A DNA stretch of 64,000 nucleotides, taken from contig CANRSX010000019.1 in NCBI GenBank assembly GCA_947642555.1, positions 1-64,000 on the forward strand, read 5' to 3'. The notes beneath the pieces are model-generated. The model saw only the letters and a list, made by a program, of their open reading frames with translations, had not been told where the DNA came from and ran no database searches. Positions within the stretch are counted from its first letter, which is position 1. Every line of letters starts with the position of its first letter. The DNA is from an uncultured Roseburia sp. GTDB lineage: Bacteria; Bacillota; Clostridia; Lachnospirales; Lachnospiraceae. Shown one piece after another: positions 15,620-24,587 of the stretch. A program made the position numbers and the translations under genes.

Positions 15620-16585
15620 ATGGAGTACAGGAGAGTTGGAAATACGGGACTGATGGTGAGCGAGATCTCGCTGGGAAGCTACATGACCTACGGGCAGGCA
15701 AACGGAAAGGAGGCGGCAAAGGCCTGTGTCAGGGCGGCCTTTGAGCTGGGGATCAATTCCTTTGACACAGCGGATGTATACGGAAATAAATTCGGCAGGA
15801 CAGGCTGTGCGGAGGAGCTTCTGGGGGAGCTTTTGTCCGATTACCGGAGAAGCTCCTATGTGCTGGCCACAAAGGCGGGCTATCCGGTGACGGATGACGC
15901 AAACGGCAAAGGGCTGGGAAAAAAGCATCTGCTGGAGGCCTGTGACGCGAGCCTGCGCCGCCTGAAAACGGATTATATCGATCTTTATTACATGCATCTG
16001 TATGATGAGAATACCCCGGTAGAGGAGACGATGGACGCGCTGGAGACACTTGTAAGACAGGGTAAAGTGCTCTACACCGGGATCAGCAACTGGCCGCTGG
16101 AGGAGGTCAGAAGGGCCAATGCTTATGCAAAACAGAAAAACTTCACCTGTTTTTCCGTGGTGCAGCCGCCGTATAATATGTTTGACCGGCGGGCGGAGGA
16201 GGATGCCTTTGGGCTGGCGGCAGACGGACTCGGGTGTGCGGTCTATTTTCCGCTGGCCCAGGGGATTCTGGCCGGGCGCTACCGCTCGGTGACGGATCTG
16301 CCGGCGGACAGCCGGGCGGCGAACCCCACCGCAGGCCAGGTGATTCAGGCGGTGGGATGCCTGACGGAAGAGAATCTGGAAAAAGTGGCGAGGATGAAGG
16401 AGCTGGCAAAGGGGGAAGGGCTTACGATGGCGCAGCTGGCGTTAGCCTGGATCCTGCGAAGGACGGAGGTGTCCACGATCCTGGCGGGGGCCAGCCGGCC
16501 AAAGCAGCTTGCGGACAACGCGGGAGCCAGCGGCGTGAAGCTGCCGGAGGATCTGCTGGCAGCGATCGATGCGATCCTGTCGTGA
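15620..16585 (+). CDS. Aldo/keto reductase
   Basis: A 321-residue NADP(H)-dependent oxidoreductase of the TIM-barrel AKR superfamily, potassium-channel-beta-like branch. Visible are MEYRRVGNTGLMVSEISLGS at the start, the catalytic set FDTADVYG (Asp, Tyr), LATKAGYPV (Lys) and YYMHLYDENTP (His), and a cofactor-binding end WILRRTEVSTILAGAS. I chose ATG 15620 because it matches the family start; an in-frame GTG lies at 15593. It may act on the sugar imported by the adjacent permeases. Confidence 0.88.
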   Translation: MEYRRVGNTGLMVSEISLGSYMTYGQANGKEAAKACVRAAFELGINSFDTADVYGNKFGRTGCAEELLGELLSDYRRSSYVLATKAGYPVTDDANGKGLGKKHLLEACDASLRRLKTDYIDLYYMHLYDENTPVEETMDALETLVRQGKVLYTGISNWPLEEVRRANAYAKQKNFTCFSVVQPPYNMFDRRAEEDAFGLAADGLGCAVYFPLAQGILAGRYRSVTDLPADSRAANPTAGQVIQAVGCLTEENLEKVARMKELAKGEGLTMAQLALAWILRRTEVSTILAGASRPKQLADNAGASGVKLPEDLLAAIDAILS

Positions 16586-16650
16586 GAAAGACGCTGCGTT
16601 TCCCGTATTCACAGCCGGGCAGGCGGATGACGGGATTAATGTGAGAGACA

Positions 16651-16677
16651 GCGGTGCGAAAAAAACCTTCGCACCGC
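16651..16677 (+). terminator. Intercistronic hairpin
   Basis: GCGGTGCGAA (16651-16660) pairs perfectly with TTCGCACCGC (16668-16677) around a 7-nt loop. It lacks a T-tract and sits just before the ribosome binding site of the next gene. It could adjust transcript stability or act as a weak attenuator. Confidence 0.5.
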
Positions 16678-16693
16678 GGAAAAGAGGAGGCGT

Positions 16694-17950
16694 ATGGGGA
16701 AATATCAGTTTCATGAAATCGGAGCCAGCGTGTATGCCTGGGACATGCACGACGAGGGCGTGGAGACGGTACTGGACAATCTGAAAAATATGGCGCATGT
16801 CAATTCGGTCTATCTCGTGGCCTTAATGCACGAGGAGCGGCACCCGTGGCCGGACGGCCTGGCCTTTCCCCACAATCCGGTGCGGAGGGAATACGTGACG
16901 GAGGATTCCGTGGCATACTGGAAGGCGGACCGGGGACACTACGGGAGGATTGCGCCGGCCGGACCCACAAATTTTCTGAAAGGGACCGACTGGCTGGAGC
17001 TGCTGGTAAAAGAAGCGAAAAAGCGGGGCATGAAGGCCGGGGTGGAATTTTCGCACACCCTCATCGATTCCCGGCGTTTAAACCATGAGCTGGCGGATGT
17101 CTGTCAGGTGGATCTCTATGGAAATCCCCTGGTGCGGACCCATATCGGGGAACATCACCGGGTGCCCTGCATGAACCACCCGGACTTCCTGGAATATGCA
17201 AAAAATCTGTACGCGGAGGTGGTCACGGAATACGACGTGGACTACGTGTTAAACTGCATTATGCCCTATCCGGCGCCGGCCTCTTATCTGCTGACGGAGT
17301 ACGACGCAGAGCATCACCCGCTGCGGCGGGCGGCGGAGACGGCGGTGCGCGCGGGCTGTTTCTGCCCGGCCTGCAGGGCAAAGGCGGGGGAGATGGGAGT
17401 CGATCTGGAAGCGATTCGTGACGGACTTCTGGCCCTCGTGGAAGACGCAAAACGGGAACCGGCCCTGGAGGAGACAAATGTCTCGCTTGTGGAATTCCTC
17501 ATGAATCATAAGGCGTTTGAGCAGTGGATTTCCTTTAAATGCGCCAGCGTCGCGGCGTTTCACGGTAAGCTGCACGATGTGATCAAAAGACTGCGCCCAA
17601 AGGTGGAAAACCGCCTGAATCTCTATGTGACTTCCCACCCGGAGTATGCCGGATTCTGGGGAAAGGCCCTTGCGCCCTCCTTTGACGCGGTGCGGGTCTG
17701 CTGCTACACGGAGCACCTTGGGATTGCGGACGCGGCGGAGAAAAAGAGGCGGGTGCTTTCCTCTGCGGCGCGAAGCTTCGGACCGGGGATGAACCGGATC
17801 GGGGCCATCGGCGTGCTCCCGGGGGCGACGGCGGAGAGCGTAAAGGAGGGGATTCTCACCTGCGGGGAGTGCGGGGTTTCTTCCATCATGCTGGGGCATT
17901 ATGACGGCGCGGAGTCTGAGCTGTTAAAGGCGGTTGGCAGATGGGTCTGA
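16694..17950 (+). CDS. Putative TIM-barrel, glycoside-hydrolase-like protein of unknown activity
   Basis: The cytoplasmic 418-residue protein has no signal peptide. The pattern of strands with acids and aromatics (VNSVYLVAL, KKRGMKAGVEFSHTL, VDYVLNCIMPYPAP, FDAVRVCCYTEHLG, SSIMLGHYDGAES) suggests a beta/alpha barrel like the putative glycosidase-like families of gut Firmicutes. A CPACRAK motif near residue 220 is unusual. It sits between an aldo/keto reductase and a sensor kinase in a sugar transport operon, so it probably acts on an imported carbohydrate. Family assignment is by eye. The start has a GAGGAGG site, and the stop overlaps the kinase gene. Confidence 0.6.
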   Translation: MGKYQFHEIGASVYAWDMHDEGVETVLDNLKNMAHVNSVYLVALMHEERHPWPDGLAFPHNPVRREYVTEDSVAYWKADRGHYGRIAPAGPTNFLKGTDWLELLVKEAKKRGMKAGVEFSHTLIDSRRLNHELADVCQVDLYGNPLVRTHIGEHHRVPCMNHPDFLEYAKNLYAEVVTEYDVDYVLNCIMPYPAPASYLLTEYDAEHHPLRRAAETAVRAGCFCPACRAKAGEMGVDLEAIRDGLLALVEDAKREPALEETNVSLVEFLMNHKAFEQWISFKCASVAAFHGKLHDVIKRLRPKVENRLNLYVTSHPEYAGFWGKALAPSFDAVRVCCYTEHLGIADAAEKKRRVLSSAARSFGPGMNRIGAIGVLPGATAESVKEGILTCGECGVSSIMLGHYDGAESELLKAVGRWV

Positions 17951-19692
17951 TCCGGCAGAAAAAATTCCGAAATAAACTGCTTCTCAGCATGGCGGCCATT
18001 GCGTTTTTTCCGATTTTTGTGATCGGCACCATCTCATCGATGCTCTCCGAGTCGGTGATCCGGGAAAACTACATCCGTTCGCAGGAAAACAGCTTAAGCA
18101 CGGCAAACGAATTTATCGACAATGTGCTGCGGGGGATGATCCGGAGCAGCAGAAATGTGCTGGCCAACGAGACGGTGATGGGGATTCTGGAGGGGGAGGA
18201 AGGGTATACTCCCGGCAACCGGAACATCTTAGACGGGGAGATGAGCCTGCTGTTTTTTGACAACCCGGATCTGGAGTCCGTGTTTCTGATGAATATGGAG
18301 GGCGAGATCTATTATTACGGGCGCGGGGGCTATTCATACCGCATGGCGGAGGGCGTGAGCGTAAAGAGCGTATCCGGGGAGGAATGGTACATCCGGGCCA
18401 TGGAGGCCAACGGCAGGGAGGTCTTTGCCGGCTATGACGTCATCGCGGGCGGGGACAGCGGTAAAATCTCCTGCATCAAAAAAATGCGCTCGCTGCGTCA
18501 TATGTCGAAGGACGGCATGGAGGGGCTTCTGATCCTGAATGTGGAGTCGGAGCGGCTGTTTGAGAGTTTTTCGAGCAATACGGATCAGATGAGCAGCTCC
18601 GTGGTCTACGACGACGGCAGCCCGGGCCGGCCCCTGGTATTTGAGCGCGGCGGAGAGAGCGGGGAGGTCCGGGAGCTGCTAAGGCAGTACGATTCCGGGG
18701 ACGGCGGCAGCGGGATACGGGCGGACTACGTGATCAGTGAGGTAAAAAACGAGACCACCGGCTGGCGGCTGATCAATGTCATCGCAAAAGAAGACCTGCT
18801 TCGGGATGCCGGGTGGCTTCAGTGGGCTATCCTGGCGGTCTCCGGGGCCACCGGGCTGATCATGGCGTTCTGCTTTGTGTTGCTCACGAGATCGCTCTAC
18901 CGCCCCCTGCAGCAGCTGGAGGAATCCATCGCGCTGGCGGCCGTATCGCCAAAGGAGGCCCTTGCCCGGGAACAGAACTACGCGGATGACGAGATCGGAA
19001 GGATCGGGATGAAATTCCGCGATATGCTGCAGAAGAACCTGGCCTTAAACGAGCGGATCGTGACGCAGGAGGTTTGGCAGAAAAACGCGCAGATTCAGGA
19101 ACTACAGGCGAAGATCAATCCGCATTTTCTCTATAATATCCTGGACTGCGTCTCCTGGATGATCCGCATGGGGCGCAACGACGATGCGGCGGAGATGGTG
19201 GTGAAGCTGTCTCGGATCATGCGAAACAGCTTAAACCAGGGACGGCAGATGACGACGCTGGAAAAAGAATTCCTGCTGTTGCAGGATTACCTGTTTCTCC
19301 AGAATATGCGCTATGACAATCAGTTTGAAATCCGGGTGACACTGGAGGAGTCGTTAAAGGAGGTGGCGATCCTGGGGCTCCTTTTGCAGCCCTTTGTGGA
19401 AAACGCCATGGTGCACGGGCTGTCGCAGCGGCAGGAGGGCGGCTATGTCCACGTGACAGGGACGAAGGAGGAGGGCTGGATCGTGATTGTCATTGAGGAC
19501 AACGGGTGCGGGATGGATGAAAAGACGCTGAATGCCCCGGGATACGGCATCCGTAATGTGAAAAAGCGGCTGGAGCTGTTTTACGGGGAAAAGCACCGGC
19601 TGGCTATCACAAGTGCTCCCGGTGAGGGGACAAAAGTGACGCTGCGGCTGGCCAGAACATTGGGGAAGGGTGTGAGAGCTTGTACCGGGTAG
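17941..19692 (+). CDS. Sensor histidine kinase, YesM type
   Basis: The 583-residue membrane kinase has helix 1 at about residues 12-33, an extracytoplasmic sensor domain (35-290) and helix 2 near 300-320. A HAMP linker follows, then a His_kinase domain with INPHFLYNILDCVSWM (phospho-acceptor histidine at about 396), then an ATPase domain with VENAMVHGL and DNGCGMD. YesM-type kinases sense carbohydrate, often through the cognate binding protein, and phosphorylate a YesN regulator, here the next gene. It overlaps the genes on both sides. Confidence 0.92.
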   Translation: MGLIRQKKFRNKLLLSMAAIAFFPIFVIGTISSMLSESVIRENYIRSQENSLSTANEFIDNVLRGMIRSSRNVLANETVMGILEGEEGYTPGNRNILDGEMSLLFFDNPDLESVFLMNMEGEIYYYGRGGYSYRMAEGVSVKSVSGEEWYIRAMEANGREVFAGYDVIAGGDSGKISCIKKMRSLRHMSKDGMEGLLILNVESERLFESFSSNTDQMSSSVVYDDGSPGRPLVFERGGESGEVRELLRQYDSGDGGSGIRADYVISEVKNETTGWRLINVIAKEDLLRDAGWLQWAILAVSGATGLIMAFCFVLLTRSLYRPLQQLEESIALAAVSPKEALAREQNYADDEIGRIGMKFRDMLQKNLALNERIVTQEVWQKNAQIQELQAKINPHFLYNILDCVSWMIRMGRNDDAAEMVVKLSRIMRNSLNQGRQMTTLEKEFLLLQDYLFLQNMRYDNQFEIRVTLEESLKEVAILGLLLQPFVENAMVHGLSQRQEGGYVHVTGTKEEGWIVIVIEDNGCGMDEKTLNAPGYGIRNVKKRLELFYGEKHRLAITSAPGEGTKVTLRLARTLGKGVRACTG

Positions 19693-21230
19693 TGTTAATC
19701 GACGATGAGATCATGGCGCTGCGGGGAATGGCGGGCAGCGTGCCCTGGGGGGAGCTTGGGATGGAGATCGCGGGGACGGCCAGGGACGGCGCCGCGGGCA
19801 TTGCGCTGGTAAAAAGCCGTGAGCCTGACATTGTGATCACGGACATCCGCATGCCGGGGATGGACGGGCTGGACATGATCCGGGAGATTCTGAACCTCCG
19901 CCCGCAGACCATCTGCATTATCATGAGCGGCTACAGCGAATTCCAGTATGCGAAGGCGGCCATTGCCTACGGCGTCATGGGATATCTGGAAAAACCGGTG
20001 GACGTGGAGGAACTGAAATCGGTGCTGCAGAAAGCCAGGGAGATTTTAAAACAGAGAAAAAAACAGGAGAATGACAGCCTTGCGTACAGCGGGCAGGAGC
20101 TCTCGAACCTGTTAAAAAAAGCCCTGCGGGGGGAGGCGGCGGAGGAATCCGCTTTTCTGTCCTTCGGGATTGACGCAAAACGGCTGAAGGGCGCTTCCGT
20201 GGCGGTGTGCGGCGCCTCCGGCGATACGGTTCTGACCGAACGTACCCTCTGGCAGGCCAGAGAGACGCTGCGGGAGTGCGGCAGGACCGCCGGGCGCACG
20301 CAGCTGCTCCTGGATCAGGGCAGGCTCATCCTCCTGATGCCGGGATATGAGGGGAAAAAAGAGGAGGAGCGTCTGGTCGAAGCCTTTCGGAGAACCATGT
20401 CCGCGAAGGGCTGCTGTCCGTTAAAAATCGGCGTGTGCAGAAACGAATCCGCCGCCCGGCCGCTTCCGGAGACGTATCAGAATGCCTGCTATGCGCTGCG
20501 ACTTTGCATTTTTTACGGGACCGGACCCTGTCTGTTCTACCGGCAGAATTTACGGGATCAGGCGGTGGATCTCTGGAGCGTCAAGGAGGCGGTCACAGCT
20601 GACATGACGGAGGGGCGCACAGAGGCGGTGCCCGGCCTGATCCGTGACGCCATCGACGCCATGACAGCCGGGCAGACCGGACTGGAACGCTTTGTCCACG
20701 AGTGCATGGAGCTGCTCTACTGCTGTGTGGATGCGCTGGATCCGCTGCTTCGGACCAGGGTAAAACAGACCATCCTGGAGACGGAAAATCCCTTTGGGGT
20801 GATTTCCGGGTTCACCCATGTGGAGGAGGCCCGCACGTATCTGCTCGAAATCTTCGGAAAAATTGCGGATCTGTGCCAGGAGGACGTAAACCACGACTAT
20901 CACTATAAGATTGCAAAGGCTCAGGATTATATTTTAAAACACTATCAGGAGAGCATCACCTTACAGCAGCTGGCGGATCTGGTGGAGATGAGCCCCACGT
21001 ACTTCAGCGCGCTGTTTAAAAAGACGGTGGGCGTGACCTATCTGCAGTACCTGACCGAGGTCCGCATGGAGCAGGCCAGGCGCAGGCTTCTCGCTGGGGA
21101 AAAGGTGACGAAAATCAGCGAGGAGGTCGGATACTACAATTATCGTCATTTCAGCGAAGCCTTTAAACGCCATGTGGGGATGACCCCGAGGGAGTTTCGG
21201 AACAATCGTAAGAATACGGACAATATCTGA
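19680..21230 (+). CDS. Response regulator with AraC-type DNA-binding domain, YesN type
   Basis: The receiver domain is at residues 1-120: IDDE acidic pocket, phospho-acceptor Asp in PDIVITDIRMPGMDG, Lys in YLEKPVDVEEL. A middle region follows, then two AraC helix-turn-helix motifs in the last 100 residues (TLQQLADLVEMSPTYFSALFKKTVGVTYLQYL and ISEEVGYYNYRHFSEAFKRHVGMTPREFR). It has 516 residues. The start is TTG, overlapping the kinase gene by 13 bases. It probably activates the downstream binding protein gene and the whole locus in response to the sugar. Confidence 0.93.
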   Translation: MYRVVLIDDEIMALRGMAGSVPWGELGMEIAGTARDGAAGIALVKSREPDIVITDIRMPGMDGLDMIREILNLRPQTICIIMSGYSEFQYAKAAIAYGVMGYLEKPVDVEELKSVLQKAREILKQRKKQENDSLAYSGQELSNLLKKALRGEAAEESAFLSFGIDAKRLKGASVAVCGASGDTVLTERTLWQARETLRECGRTAGRTQLLLDQGRLILLMPGYEGKKEEERLVEAFRRTMSAKGCCPLKIGVCRNESAARPLPETYQNACYALRLCIFYGTGPCLFYRQNLRDQAVDLWSVKEAVTADMTEGRTEAVPGLIRDAIDAMTAGQTGLERFVHECMELLYCCVDALDPLLRTRVKQTILETENPFGVISGFTHVEEARTYLLEIFGKIADLCQEDVNHDYHYKIAKAQDYILKHYQESITLQQLADLVEMSPTYFSALFKKTVGVTYLQYLTEVRMEQARRRLLAGEKVTKISEEVGYYNYRHFSEAFKRHVGMTPREFRNNRKNTDNI

Positions 21231-21356
21231 AAAAACAGACATGTGACCCGCCCCGGCGCCATGGTAAGCTGAAAGCAGGAAGGGGTAAGACGACAGACAC
21301 TGCGCAGTGGGATGGTTTTACGGGTTTCCAGAGAAAAGAGGAGGAGGAAAATTCGA

Positions 21357-22838
21357 ATGAAAAGAAGAAATATGACGGCAATACTCTGTGCGGCGGCAAT
21401 GCTGGTATCACTAACCGCGGGCTGCGGCAGCAAACCGGCGGGGGATGCGGGCGTTTCAGGAGATGCGGCGTCCGGCGGATCGGGAAGCACAGAAGAGGCG
21501 TCCGGCGGATCGGGAAGCACAGAAGAGGCGTCCGGCGGCCCGGGGAGCGCGGATGATGCGCAGGCGACGGCGGATGGCTCCGGGACTGCGCAGGCAGGCG
21601 GCGGGATCGACACCTCGGAAAAGCGGGTGATTCATTTCCTGTCCACCTGGCCGGAGACGGATCCCAATGTGAAAATCCTGCGGGCGCTGACCGAGGAATA
21701 TCAGAAGGAGGTGGATCCCAACATCGAACTTGAGGTTGAGGTCATCACGGGGGACGCCATCCAGCGCCAGGTAAAGATCTACAATTCCAGCAACGACCTG
21801 CCGGATATCTTTACCTATTTCCCGGGCCGGCCGCTCCAGGTGCTGATCGATATGGACGCGGTGGTGGACATCGAGGAGGAATTCGGGCGCCTCGGCATTT
21901 ACGACAGCATTGACAGCGGGGCGGTAAGCCTGTTAAAGACCTTCGAGGGAAATCAGGGCGGCCTTCACGCGCTGCCCATCGGCATGAACTTAGAGGGCTT
22001 CTGGTACAACAAACAGATTTTCGAGGAATATGATCTTGAAGTGCCGGAAACCTGGGACGACATGCTCGCCGTCTGTGAGACACTGACGGAAAACGGCGTG
22101 ACCGCCATCGGGCTCGGGGGCAAGCAGAAGTGGCCCGTCACGCGTCTGATGAACGCTTACATCATGCGGTCCATGGGACCGGAGGCCATGTATCAGGCCA
22201 GCGTGGGGGAGATCCCCTTTGACGATCCGGGCTTTATTGAGGCCGGGGAGATGGTCAAAAGCATGGTGGATGCCGGATATTTCGGCGACGGGTACATCAC
22301 GATGGAGAACGCGGACGCGGAAAACATGCTGATGAGCGGACAGTGCGCCATGATTTACGACGGCAGCTGGATCGTGGGAAATCTCTTAAACGACCCGGAG
22401 AAAAACCCGCTGGGGGAGGACGTGGGATTTTTCAACATCCCGGCGGTGACAGGGGGCGCGTCGGATCAGGAGGCCTATTCCATGAACTGCGGCTCCGCCC
22501 TGATCCTGGCGAAATCCAAGTACGACGACCGCCTGGCGGGCTGGTGTGAGTACGTCTTCCCGCGGATGGGCAACAAGGCCATGGAGATCTGCGGCGAGTC
22601 CAAGGGCTACACGGTGACCGAGGCCCCGGAGACGGTGTCCTACTATACGCAGATGGTCAACGACGAGCTGGCGAAGGTGAAGAGCACCTCATTGTTCTTC
22701 GAGGCGCTCATGGACGACGAGACCACGGCGCTGGCCAGGGACAACGCCCAGGCGGTGTGCCTTGGGACGATGAGTGCGGAGGAGTACTTTAAGACACTGC
22801 ACGAGGCCAATGCGCGTTACCTGGAGAGCCAAAATTAA
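21357..22838 (+). CDS. Extracellular sugar-binding lipoprotein of the ABC transporter
   Basis: The 493-residue family-1-type solute-binding protein has a lipoprotein signal with lipobox LTAGC. A linker made of 10-residue Ser/Gly/Glu repeats follows, then the binding domain (VIHFLSTWPETDPNVKILRALTEEYQ, DLPDIFTYFPG, GMNLEGFWYNKQIFEEYDLEVPETWDDML). I chose ATG 21357 with GAGGAGGA. The gene lies last, after the two-component pair and 6 kb from its permeases, as in other YesMN-linked loci. The substrate is unknown; the locus suggests an oligosaccharide. Confidence 0.9.
   Translation: MKRRNMTAILCAAAMLVSLTAGCGSKPAGDAGVSGDAASGGSGSTEEASGGSGSTEEASGGPGSADDAQATADGSGTAQAGGGIDTSEKRVIHFLSTWPETDPNVKILRALTEEYQKEVDPNIELEVEVITGDAIQRQVKIYNSSNDLPDIFTYFPGRPLQVLIDMDAVVDIEEEFGRLGIYDSIDSGAVSLLKTFEGNQGGLHALPIGMNLEGFWYNKQIFEEYDLEVPETWDDMLAVCETLTENGVTAIGLGGKQKWPVTRLMNAYIMRSMGPEAMYQASVGEIPFDDPGFIEAGEMVKSMVDAGYFGDGYITMENADAENMLMSGQCAMIYDGSWIVGNLLNDPEKNPLGEDVGFFNIPAVTGGASDQEAYSMNCGSALILAKSKYDDRLAGWCEYVFPRMGNKAMEICGESKGYTVTEAPETVSYYTQMVNDELAKVKSTSLFFEALMDDETTALARDNAQAVCLGTMSAEEYFKTLHEANARYLESQN
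21468..21557 (+). repeat. 30-bp tandem repeats in the linker of the binding protein
   Basis: Two identical 30-bp units (21468-21497, 21498-21527) and one degenerate third unit encode a Gly/Ser/Glu-rich spacer between lipid anchor and binding domain. Copy number could change by slippage without breaking the frame. Confidence 0.85.
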
Positions 22839-22996
22839 AAGCCCCGGGAGAGCTCCGTCCTGCGGACTCCCGCTCTCCCGCCCCGTATTCGCATTCCGCG
22901 CTGATCGCGTTGCGGCTCTGGGGGTTAGCGTCTCTGGTGTCTGTACGTCCTTGCGTGCGGGCACGCGGTCTGGACGGGTATGTGGAGAGCCGGGAG

Positions 22997-23021
22997 TAAA
23001 AGCCCCGAGACTGGGCTTTTA
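22997..23021. terminator. Bidirectional terminator between binding protein and Fic gene
   Basis: TAAAAGCCC (22997-23005) pairs with GGGCTTTTA (23013-23021). It lies at the convergent ends of the sugar operon and the minus-strand Fic gene. The 150 bases before it hold a partial second copy of the sequence around the binding-protein stop (GGAGAGCC...TAAAAGCCCCG), so a small duplication occurred here. Confidence 0.65.
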
Positions 23022-24014
23022 CAATCGGATATATTGCTGGTTCCTGCTCTGCGGCCGGTCGGGCAGGGTCATTGAGACCAGACCGAGCGCGATCGCGGGG
23101 TTAATGTAATTTTTGCGGAAGGTTTCCCTTGATTTTAACTTAAGACGGCTCATCAGTGTATTTGCCGTGTAGGGGACATGATATTCCATGACGGAGAGCA
23201 GCTTTCTGACATATCTGGAAAGCGGCTCTCTGTCTCTGTTCCTGAGGGATTCCGCCGCCTCGCCTAACATCCGGTCAAGCTGCGTCAGGATAAAGGAGAT
23301 GAAGGCGTCAGGGGATCCCGACGCGTGGCAGCGCGCGAGCACGCGGTAGTATCCGGCATCGTCTTTCTGCAGGCAGGATTCAAAGGGCAGGCAGGAAAAG
23401 ACGGGCCGCCAGTGCGAGAGCATCACGGTCTGCCAGAGTCTGGCGGTTCTGCCGTTTCCTTTCATAAAGGGCTGAATCTGAAAAAATTCGCAGTGAAAGA
23501 CAGACGAGAGGATCAGAGGGTGAATGTCATTCTGATTGATTTTCATCCAGTCAAACAATTCGATCAGAAGTCCGGAGACCAGCAGTGCGGGCGGCGCGCG
23601 GAAATAGAAATGATCGCCCTGCATGACGTCGATCTCGTTCTGCCGGAACCAGGACGGCCTGCCGGTAAACGCGGGCGTGATCTGGTCGTGCAGCCGTTTC
23701 AGCGCGGAGAGGCTGAAGGGATCGATCTGCGTGAGGGTCCGGTAGGCGTCATAGGTGCTTATGATTTCTTTCTGATACTGGTTGGGGTAGGAGGGCGGCT
23801 GCCCGCCGATGATGCGGTCCGCCTCGCCCGGGGGGAGGTATACGCCCTCCATCAGGAGGGAGGCCTGGATATTCTGGATCCGGCTGGAATTCTGCAAATG
23901 TGGTTTTGAGGACAGATCGGAAAAAAGGCTGATTGTTCCGAGCTTTTCGGAGATGGACGCAGTCAGCAGCAGCATCTGATTTGTGATATGGAAGGGGGGC
24001 TGTCTGTCATTCAT
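23019..24014 (-). CDS. Fic/DOC-fold protein with altered catalytic motif
   Basis: The 331-residue protein has the Fic layout: an inhibitory helix motif SLLMEG (residues 52-57), an N-terminal helical domain, the core Fic motif, and a C-terminal winged-helix-like part. The canonical motif is HPFxDGNGRxxR. Here it reads QPFMKGNGRTAR, so the catalytic histidine is glutamine (residue 181, codon CAG at 23474-23472) and the aspartate is lysine. AMP transfer should be impaired or lost, although the phosphate-binding GNGR loop is kept. The start overlaps the upstream small gene by eight bases. Confidence 0.85.
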   Translation of the reverse strand: MNDRQPPFHITNQMLLLTASISEKLGTISLFSDLSSKPHLQNSSRIQNIQASLLMEGVYLPPGEADRIIGGQPPSYPNQYQKEIISTYDAYRTLTQIDPFSLSALKRLHDQITPAFTGRPSWFRQNEIDVMQGDHFYFRAPPALLVSGLLIELFDWMKINQNDIHPLILSSVFHCEFFQIQPFMKGNGRTARLWQTVMLSHWRPVFSCLPFESCLQKDDAGYYRVLARCHASGSPDAFISFILTQLDRMLGEAAESLRNRDREPLSRYVRKLLSVMEYHVPYTANTLMSRLKLKSRETFRKNYINPAIALGLVSMTLPDRPQSRNQQYIRL

Positions 24015-24324
24015 AAACGGTGTACCCTCTGTCAGTTTCGGGCCAGTCGTCTTTCCGGGAGGTCCATTCCGCGTTCAGCCAGTCGGCCGCAGCGCGCAGC
24101 CCTTCTTCCGAAAAGGGGAACTGCGCTGTCTTTTTCTGATCGTCCGCAGTGCTCTCATAATTGTAGGGGCCCGGCCACACGGTCGCGTGGAGAAGATCGG
24201 ACGATTCGCCGTCCGCGCTGTCTGCGGCGGCTTTTTTTATGAGATAGCGCATGCCGCGGCAGCTTCCGGTAAAACATTCTTTTTTATAAAAATTAATGTT
24301 CAAAAGGTCTGTTTTCTGTATCAT
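24007..24324 (-). CDS. Small conserved-looking protein upstream of the Fic gene
   Basis: This 105-residue soluble protein has a pattern often seen in small Lachnospiraceae proteins: NFYKKECFTGSCRGMRYLIKK at the start, ATVWPGPYNYESTADDQK in the middle and FPFSEEGLRAAADWLNAEW at the end. The role is unknown. A GGATCC-like weak site precedes its ATG. It overlaps the Fic gene start, so both are probably translated together; it could be a partner or regulator of the Fic protein. A likely -10 (TATAAT) lies near 24380 on the minus strand. Confidence 0.7.
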   Translation of the reverse strand: MIQKTDLLNINFYKKECFTGSCRGMRYLIKKAAADSADGESSDLLHATVWPGPYNYESTADDQKKTAQFPFSEEGLRAAADWLNAEWTSRKDDWPETDRGYTVYE

Positions 24325-24461
24325 AATCAGGGATCCTTTCTAGTGAAAATGTGAACGAAACTGCGGGCGTATGAATGATTATATCATATTTTTCTGGAAT
24401 ATCCGGCATTTTTTTCTAAGAAATTGTATATTATTTCCGACGGCTGTGGGAGCGTTTGATA

Positions 24462-24489
24462 TTGACAAACGCAGAACGGCGTGTATAAT
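24462..24489 (+). promoter_or_regulatory. Promoter of the first oligopeptide ABC operon
   Basis: TTGACA (24462-24467) and TATAAT (24484-24489) are both consensus, with a 16-bp spacer. The leader to the GTG at 24588 is about 90 bases and contains AGTACAGTGATAGTACGGCGGAGCAGTACT-like repeats of AGTAC. Confidence 0.8.
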
Positions 24490-24587
24490 ACTAGTAGATT
24501 ATTTTGGGATTTTAGAACAGTACAGTGATAGTACGGCGGAGCAGTACTAAAGGAACAGAATAAAATAACAAAACAGGAGAAGAGATC

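Noticed and set aside
21468-21557. Short regular repeats considered as a CRISPR array
   Set aside because: The units are contiguous with no spacers and code in frame for the linker of a lipoprotein.
22839-23018. Region after the sugar-binding protein considered as a small gene
   Set aside because: Frames are short. The sequence contains a partial duplicate of the gene's own end and a bidirectional terminator, so it is treated as intergenic.
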